Below are positions 59,797 through 64,000 of a DNA stretch of 64,000 nt, piece after piece. Within the stretch, counting starts at the first letter, position 1, and each line of letters begins with the position of its first letter. The position numbers were made by a program, and so were the translations under genes. Source of the stretch: Leeuwenhoekiella sp. (GTDB lineage: Bacteria; Bacteroidota; Bacteroidia; Flavobacteriales; Flavobacteriaceae); assembly GCA_002708845.1 (NCBI GenBank), contig PAPI01000031.1:1-64000 (forward strand). Reading direction: 5' to 3'. The notes below the pieces were generated by a model. The model searched no databases, was not told the origin of the DNA, and saw only the letters and a list, made by a program, of their open reading frames with translations.

Positions 59797-59900
59797 GTTA
59801 TCTATCATCAGCCAGGCTGTTGTAGAATGTAGCACCTTCATCCCGGGGGAAGGGTTGCTAAGGCTTCACAGGGTCTAATCCCTCCGCCTTTCTTGATAAC
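59797..59900 (-). ncRNA. SAM-I (S-box) riboswitch of metY
   Basis: On the minus strand the S-box order is complete: P1 GTTATC / GATAAC, ATCAAGAAAGG, GGAGGGATTAGACCC, GAAGCCTTAGCAACCC, AAGGTGCTACATTC and a P4 hairpin (CAGCC/GGCTG). After P1 the sequence AACGAGTCAT is followed by eight T, which could be an attenuator. It shares most core sequence with the metH switch. In the gap 59674-59796 nothing else is visible except the metY leader. Confidence 0.93.
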
Positions 59901-59930
59901 ATTTCAGTAAGTTTGAGAACTTTGTGAGCA

Positions 59931-59962
59931 CAAAGATTGCAAAACCTTTTAGAACTATGCAA
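59931..59962 (-). promoter_or_regulatory. Putative promoter of the metY riboswitch transcript
   Basis: On the minus strand TTG, 21 nt, AATCTTTG lies about 31 nt before the aptamer. The AATCTTTG box matches the one before the metH riboswitch and differs at one base from TAnnTTTG. Confidence 0.45.
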
Positions 59963-60019
59963 ATAAATGCCTGGTATTTTTAGTGAATCATAAATTATCA
60001 TAAGATTTTCCCTACCGTT

Positions 60020-60048
60020 TTGTAATCCTGCCAAATTAACTACATTTG
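60020..60048 (+). promoter_or_regulatory. metK promoter
   Basis: TTG (60020-60022), 18 nt, TACATTTG (60041-60048) is an exact Bacteroidota -33/-7 pair. The expected start point falls at the 5' edge of the SAM-II-like riboswitch. Confidence 0.8.
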
Positions 60049-60053
60049 CGACC

Positions 60054-60130
60054 TTAAAGAGGAAAGATTTGACTGATTGCAACCTCTTAAATCAAAAAGA
60101 ATTTGGTTTAAAAAAATGCTAAAGGCAGTA
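60054..60130 (+). ncRNA. SAM-II-type riboswitch with long loop, upstream of metK
   Basis: P1 is AAGAGG (60057-60062) / CCTCTT (60083-60088). The loop holds the SAM-II-conserved GATTTGA. The pseudoknot pairs ACTG (60072-60075) with CAGT (60126-60129) and GCA (60079-60081) with TGC (60117-60119), around the conserved TGCTAAAG. The stretch between P1 and the pseudoknot strand is 28 nt, much longer than in classic SAM-II, which matches the long-loop variant reported in Bacteroidota. It should lower metK expression when SAM is plentiful; the ATG is about 80 nt downstream, so the mode of action is open. Confidence 0.85.
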
Positions 60131-60210
60131 ACCAAACTACCATTTGCAAGGCATTTGTCAAATCACTCTTCGACGTTTCACCCCTATAATGGGAAAAAAG
60201 AATTGCTTAA

Positions 60211-61464
60211 ATGGCTTACTTATTTACCTCAGAAAGTGTGTCTGAAGGACACCCCGATAAAATCGCAGATCAAATCAGCGATACCCTTCTCGATAATTTT
60301 TTAGCTTTTGACCCCGAGTCTAAAGTGGCTTGCGAAACCCTTGTTACCACAGGTCAGGTTGTACTTGCCGGAGAAGTAAAAAGCGACACCTACATCGATG
60401 TGCAAAACATCGCACGTGGGGTGATTAATGACATTGGGTATACCAAAGGGGCTTATCAGTTTAGCGGCGACAGCTGCGGAGTAATCTCTTTAATTCACGA
60501 GCAATCGCAAGACATCAATCAGGGTGTTGACCGGGCTTCAAAAGAAGAACAGGGAGCCGGTGATCAGGGGATGATGTTTGGCTATGCAACTAAAGAGACC
60601 GAGAATTATATGCCGCTTGCGTTAGACATTTCGCACCGTATAATGATCGAACTGGCCAAGCTGCGTCGCGAAGAAAAAGAAATTACCTACTTACGTCCTG
60701 ATGCAAAAGCTCAGGTAACTATTGAGTATTCTGATGACAACGTTCCGCAGAAAATTGTGGCCATTGTAGTTTCTACTCAGCATGACGAGTTTGATGAAGA
60801 CGAAAAAATGCTGGCTAAAATCAAAGAGGATATCATTTCGATATTGATTCCGCGGGTAAAAGCAGCATTGACTGATGATTTGGCTAAACTTTTTAACGAC
60901 GATATCACCTACCACATCAACCCAACCGGAAAGTTCGTAATAGGCGGTCCTCACGGGGATGCCGGACTAACCGGTCGTAAAATTATTGTAGATACGTATG
61001 GCGGAAAAGGTGCTCACGGTGGAGGTGCATTCTCAGGTAAAGACCCGAGTAAAGTAGACCGTTCTGCAGCCTATGCAGCACGTCATATCGCCAAAAACCT
61101 GGTTGCAGCCGGTGTTGCAGACGAAGTTTTAGTACAGGTATCCTATGCGATTGGTGTGGTTGAGCCTACTTCCATTTTTGTTGATACGTACGGAACCAAA
61201 AGAGTAGACCTCAGCAACGGCGAGATCGCTGCAAAAGTGCGTCAACTGTTTGATATGCGTCCTGCAGCAATTGAAGAACGCTTAAAATTACGAAACCCTA
61301 TTTATAGAGAAACAGCAGCTTACGGACATATGGGCAAAGACCCAAAGACAATCACCAAAGTTTTTGAAAGCAATTACAGCGGTCGCGTAGAAAAAGAAGT
61401 GGAATTATTTACCTGGGAAAAACTCGATTATGTTGACCAGGTAAAAGAAGCATTTGGCTTATAA
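60211..61464 (+). CDS. metK: S-adenosylmethionine synthetase MetK
   Basis: A 417-residue enzyme making SAM from methionine and ATP. Blocks are SVSEGHPDKIADQISD (ATP/metal), GEVKSD, GAGDQGMMFGYA, FVIGGPHGDAGLTGRKIIVDTYGGKG (parts of the ATP site), and a final KVFESNYSGRVEKEV. Length is slightly above E. coli MetK (384). It stands alone, with its own promoter and a SAM-II-type leader, and ends at a strong terminator. The start is the ATG before AYLFTSESV. Confidence 0.97.
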   Translation: MAYLFTSESVSEGHPDKIADQISDTLLDNFLAFDPESKVACETLVTTGQVVLAGEVKSDTYIDVQNIARGVINDIGYTKGAYQFSGDSCGVISLIHEQSQDINQGVDRASKEEQGAGDQGMMFGYATKETENYMPLALDISHRIMIELAKLRREEKEITYLRPDAKAQVTIEYSDDNVPQKIVAIVVSTQHDEFDEDEKMLAKIKEDIISILIPRVKAALTDDLAKLFNDDITYHINPTGKFVIGGPHGDAGLTGRKIIVDTYGGKGAHGGGAFSGKDPSKVDRSAAYAARHIAKNLVAAGVADEVLVQVSYAIGVVEPTSIFVDTYGTKRVDLSNGEIAAKVRQLFDMRPAAIEERLKLRNPIYRETAAYGHMGKDPKTITKVFESNYSGRVEKEVELFTWEKLDYVDQVKEAFGL

Positions 61465-61487
61465 CTCTAAAAGCTTAAAAGCAGATC

Positions 61488-61518
61488 AAAAGCACCGCAT
61501 CAAGTGGTGCTTTTTTTT
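61488..61518 (+). terminator. Intrinsic terminator after metK
   Basis: AGCACC, a 9-nt loop and GGTGCT, with flanking A and an 8-T run, form a clear terminator 24 bp after the metK stop. Its T-run overlaps the stop codon of the converging TMEM175 gene. Confidence 0.88.
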
Positions 61519-62134
61519 ATAGTTTTTTGAGAAGTTCCCTTTTCTTAAAGTAACGGTCCCCAAAAAATTGAAACACAAATATTAAAACAAAAAGCAATCT
61601 CGAAATCAGATGGGGTAAAACTGCAGCCAGTGCAAATGAAACAACCCAAATTAAAACTACATTTAAAGATCTAAATTTTAGCCACTTCACAACAATTGCA
61701 GGCATATCTTTATTCAATATTGCTACACGTCTTATCATTAAAAAATTAAACAGCCCCAAAAAAATCAGGTTTAAACAATACACCTGGAATGCTACATCAA
61801 CATTAAAACTGTTCACGTAAAAAGCAGTAGAAAATGGCAGTAAAACGACAAAAACTAAAAGAAATATATTTAGCCAAAGTAAATTATTATCGTAATCGGA
61901 AATATATTTTGAAAACTTGAGGTTTGAAATCCAGTATAGGGAAATAACCAAAAAGCTAACGAAAAAACCAATAAAATTAGGAATGAGATTACCGAGCACA
62001 TTCCAGATGCCATACGTATTTATGGCATTAGAATCAGGTATATCTATATCTAGAACCAGCAAGGTTATCGCTATCGAAAATATTGCATCATTAAATGCGA
62101 GAATACGGGCTTTAGGAAAAGTGATTGAGGACAT
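61517..62134 (-). CDS. TMEM175-type (DUF1211) membrane protein
   Basis: A 205-residue membrane protein with six hydrophobic segments. The first helix has the family signature ILAFNDAIFSIAITLLVLDI (FSD-type motif at the gate), as in bacterial TMEM175 potassium channels, which work as tetramers. The family motif is clear but ion selectivity cannot be read. It converges on metK and shares its terminator. No operon partner is seen; the next gene is divergent. Confidence 0.85.
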   Translation of the reverse strand: MSSITFPKARILAFNDAIFSIAITLLVLDIDIPDSNAINTYGIWNVLGNLIPNFIGFFVSFLVISLYWISNLKFSKYISDYDNNLLWLNIFLLVFVVLLPFSTAFYVNSFNVDVAFQVYCLNLIFLGLFNFLMIRRVAILNKDMPAIVVKWLKFRSLNVVLIWVVSFALAAVLPHLISRLLFVLIFVFQFFGDRYFKKRELLKKL

Positions 62135-62235
62135 ATTTAAGATCTTAGTGTCAGAATATTAAAAATACGTTAGAAAGGTAGATCTCTAGTACTTTTAAAA
62201 CCGAAATGGCTAATTTCCCTTCTCAATTGTAATCT

Positions 62236-63162
62236 ATGGCACTCCTACTCATCCGCAACAACAAAGACTATCAACCCTGGATTGAAGCCTTACAAAAGGC
62301 CGATCCGGAAATTGAGCTGGTCACCCCAGAAACAGTAAAAGATAAAAGTGCCGTAACCATGGCGGTTACCTGGAAAGCACCTAATGGAAGTTTTGAAGGC
62401 TATCCCAACCTAATAGTCATCGGCTCTATGGGTGCGGGAGTTGATCATTTATTTAATGATCCGTCTTTACCCAAAGACGTTACGTTAACACGAGTTGTTG
62501 ACGAGAAACTTGCCAGCGACATGCAGGAATTTGTGTTAACCTTATGCCTGAGTCATATAAAAAATCTGCCGCTATACCGCAGTTTGCAAGACCAATCCCA
62601 ATGGAAGCCCACCCAGTACAAACGCGTTCCCGATGTGCAGGTTGGTATTCTGGGTTTTGGAACTTTGGGACAGGCAGTAGGAAAGACGCTTCAGCAAACC
62701 GGTTTTCAGGTAAGCGGCTGGTCGCATTCGCGAAAAGATGTTGAAGGTATTAAAAGTTATACCTATGACGAACTTGATAAGTTTTTAGCAAAAGCTGAGA
62801 TTTTGGTTTGTTTGCTTCCGTTGACGGAAGACACCGAAGGTATTTTAAATACAGCTTTATTTGAAAAACTTCCCAAAGAAGCCTATTTGATCAATGTGGC
62901 GCGTGGTGGTCATTTGGTAGATGAAGATTTGATTGCAGCTTTAGATTCCGGGAAATTGTGCGGTGCTGCTCTTGACGTATTTCATACCGAACCCTTACCG
63001 GAAGATCATAAATTTTGGGCTAGAAGAGATATTTTAATCACTCCGCATGTGGCCAGTATGAGCAATGCCGCTTCAGTAGCACCTCAAATCGCTGAGAATT
63101 ATAGAAGAATGGAAAAGGGCGAAGAATTGAAGAATACGGTTTCGCAAAAAAAGGGTTATTAG
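62236..63162 (+). CDS. D-2-hydroxyacid dehydrogenase (glyoxylate/hydroxypyruvate reductase A type)
   Basis: A 308-residue NAD(P)-dependent reductase. The Rossmann motif VGILGFGTLGQAVGKTL (about 136-152), the VARGGHLVDEDLIAALDSGKL block (Arg in VARGG, Glu in HTEPLP), and His in TPHVASM are the catalytic parts. The opening SMGAGVDHLFNDPSLP resembles GhrA. It would reduce glyoxylate, hydroxypyruvate or another 2-keto acid. It is monocistronic, divergent from the TMEM175 gene. Substrate is inferred from the subfamily. Confidence 0.9.
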   Translation: MALLLIRNNKDYQPWIEALQKADPEIELVTPETVKDKSAVTMAVTWKAPNGSFEGYPNLIVIGSMGAGVDHLFNDPSLPKDVTLTRVVDEKLASDMQEFVLTLCLSHIKNLPLYRSLQDQSQWKPTQYKRVPDVQVGILGFGTLGQAVGKTLQQTGFQVSGWSHSRKDVEGIKSYTYDELDKFLAKAEILVCLLPLTEDTEGILNTALFEKLPKEAYLINVARGGHLVDEDLIAALDSGKLCGAALDVFHTEPLPEDHKFWARRDILITPHVASMSNAASVAPQIAENYRRMEKGEELKNTVSQKKGY

Positions 63163-63250
63163 AGAATCGCAGTTTATCGATTAAGGTGTAAAAAAACTTG
63201 TTAATTATCTCTTAAAAACGTTTATTTGAGCTTTATGCTATTTTCCATTT

Positions 63251-64000
63251 ATGCTTAGACACGTATTCGTTAAGCTTTTATTTTTCCTATCCCTATATCA
63301 AATAAATGCGCAGAACCTCAAACAGAAACCCATTCCTGATTGGGTAGAAACTACAACTCCTGATTATTCCGGATCCTCTGAAAGTGCAAAATCTTCAGGC
63401 TTCTATTATTTACTTCTCGACGATCAGTACAATATCGAACGGCGGGAATATTATGAGCGCTTTACCTATAAAATAGTCTCAAAAAACGGGGTTCAGGAGA
63501 TGAGCGATATCAGCATTGAGTTTGATCCTGAATACCAAAAAGTCCTACTTCACAAGCTTGAAATCATTCGAGATGGCAAGACACTTGATCGGCTAAACCT
63601 GAAGGATTTTAGAATCATTCAGCGGGAAGAAGATCTGGAACGTCATTTATATAATGGTGTGGTAACTGCGGTAAATCATCTATATGACATTCGGGAAGGG
63701 GATATCATTGACTATGCATACACAACCGTTGGAAGAAACCCCATTCACGAAGGTAAAGTAAGTGCTACTTTCTATTTACAACATACGCTGCCCGTTGCTC
63801 AAATACACATTTCGATAATTAAACCAGACCCGTATGATCTATTCATCAGTACAGACAACGATGCGCCTGATGCAGAGATCAGCACCTCTAATGGCAACAC
63901 ACGCTACAGCTGGAGCGCCACGAATACCGAAGCTATTCTTTATGAGAGCAATACGCCCAGCTGGTATTACCCGGCTCCTAAAGTAGAATTCAGTGCTTTT
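63251..64000 (+). CDS. DUF3857 domain protein (cut at window end)
   Basis: An open frame from the ATG at 63251 to the window edge (250 codons, no stop). It has a signal peptide (FVKLLFFLSLYQINAQ) and a DUF3857 domain: YYLLLDDQYNIERREYYER, VSKNGVQEMSDISIEFDPEYQ, LNLKDFRIIQREEDLERHLY, and GVVTAVNHLYDIREGDIIDYAYT. In Bacteroidota such proteins usually carry a transglutaminase-like domain further on, outside the window here. The function is unknown. It follows the dehydrogenase by 88 bp on the same strand. Confidence 0.85.
   Translation, partial: MLRHVFVKLLFFLSLYQINAQNLKQKPIPDWVETTTPDYSGSSESAKSSGFYYLLLDDQYNIERREYYERFTYKIVSKNGVQEMSDISIEFDPEYQKVLLHKLEIIRDGKTLDRLNLKDFRIIQREEDLERHLYNGVVTAVNHLYDIREGDIIDYAYTTVGRNPIHEGKVSATFYLQHTLPVAQIHISIIKPDPYDLFISTDNDAPDAEISTSNGNTRYSWSATNTEAILYESNTPSWYYPAPKVEFSAF

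Overview
The window is a stretch of chromosome from a marine-type member of the Flavobacteriaceae (phylum Bacteroidota). The support for this is the repeated promoter pattern TTG, 18-20 nt, TAnnTTTG, the lack of Shine-Dalgarno sequences, families typical of the group (DUF1206, DUF4230, DUF4260, DUF4407, GIN-domain lipoprotein, DUF3857, BlaI/M56 pairs), a split MetH and a MetX-aspartokinase-homoserine dehydrogenase fusion. Genus is not resolved. No transposase, integrase, prophage or CRISPR array is visible.

Layout. 1-11.3 kb: a cut tRNA-Leu, an M20 dipeptidase, small membrane or zinc proteins, then a BlaI repressor with three operator copies and two tandem M56 (BlaR1-like) sensor peptidases, and a DUF4407 protein. 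11.3-21.5 kb: a minus-strand hydroxyproline and prolyl-peptide catabolic cluster (FAD dehydrogenase, S9 peptidase, 4-hydroxyproline epimerase, a DUF885 peptidase broken by one in-frame stop, ketoglutarate-semialdehyde dehydrogenase, DapA-family deaminase) with a divergent AraC regulator. 21.5-31 kb: housekeeping genes (SDR, cupin, membrane-anchored MutS-like ATPase, GNAT, cyclase, HemW, RuvC). 31-37.5 kb: envelope genes (GT2, TonB-like lipoprotein, two PagL-like deacylases around a GIN lipoprotein and an ArnT-like transferase).

37.5-61.5 kb is a sulfur and methionine region. MetF and the split MetH lie behind a SAM-I riboswitch. After a three-gene AhpD-like/kinase/receiver operon come ferredoxin reductase, siroheme genes, sulfite reductase, CysN, CysD, CysH and DUF2061. 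An Rrf2 regulator lies beside them, and two identical-architecture 23-bp inverted repeats (AATCCTAT-N7-nTAGGATT) precede the two sulfur operons. Then come MetZ, OsmC, the trifunctional MetX-AK-HSD protein and MetY, the last behind a second SAM-I riboswitch. MetK lies behind a different SAM-binding element, a SAM-II type with a long loop. Together these genes carry sulfate to sulfide, make O-acetylhomocysteine, join the two to homocysteine, methylate it and activate methionine to SAM, with feedback from SAM at three leaders.

The most unusual structure outside genes is a family of exact-period intercistronic arrays. Heptads keep TCT (AGA on the other strand) at 7-nt spacing and begin in phase with the TAG stop codon of the upstream gene. 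AATANN hexamer arrays sit directly before start codons.
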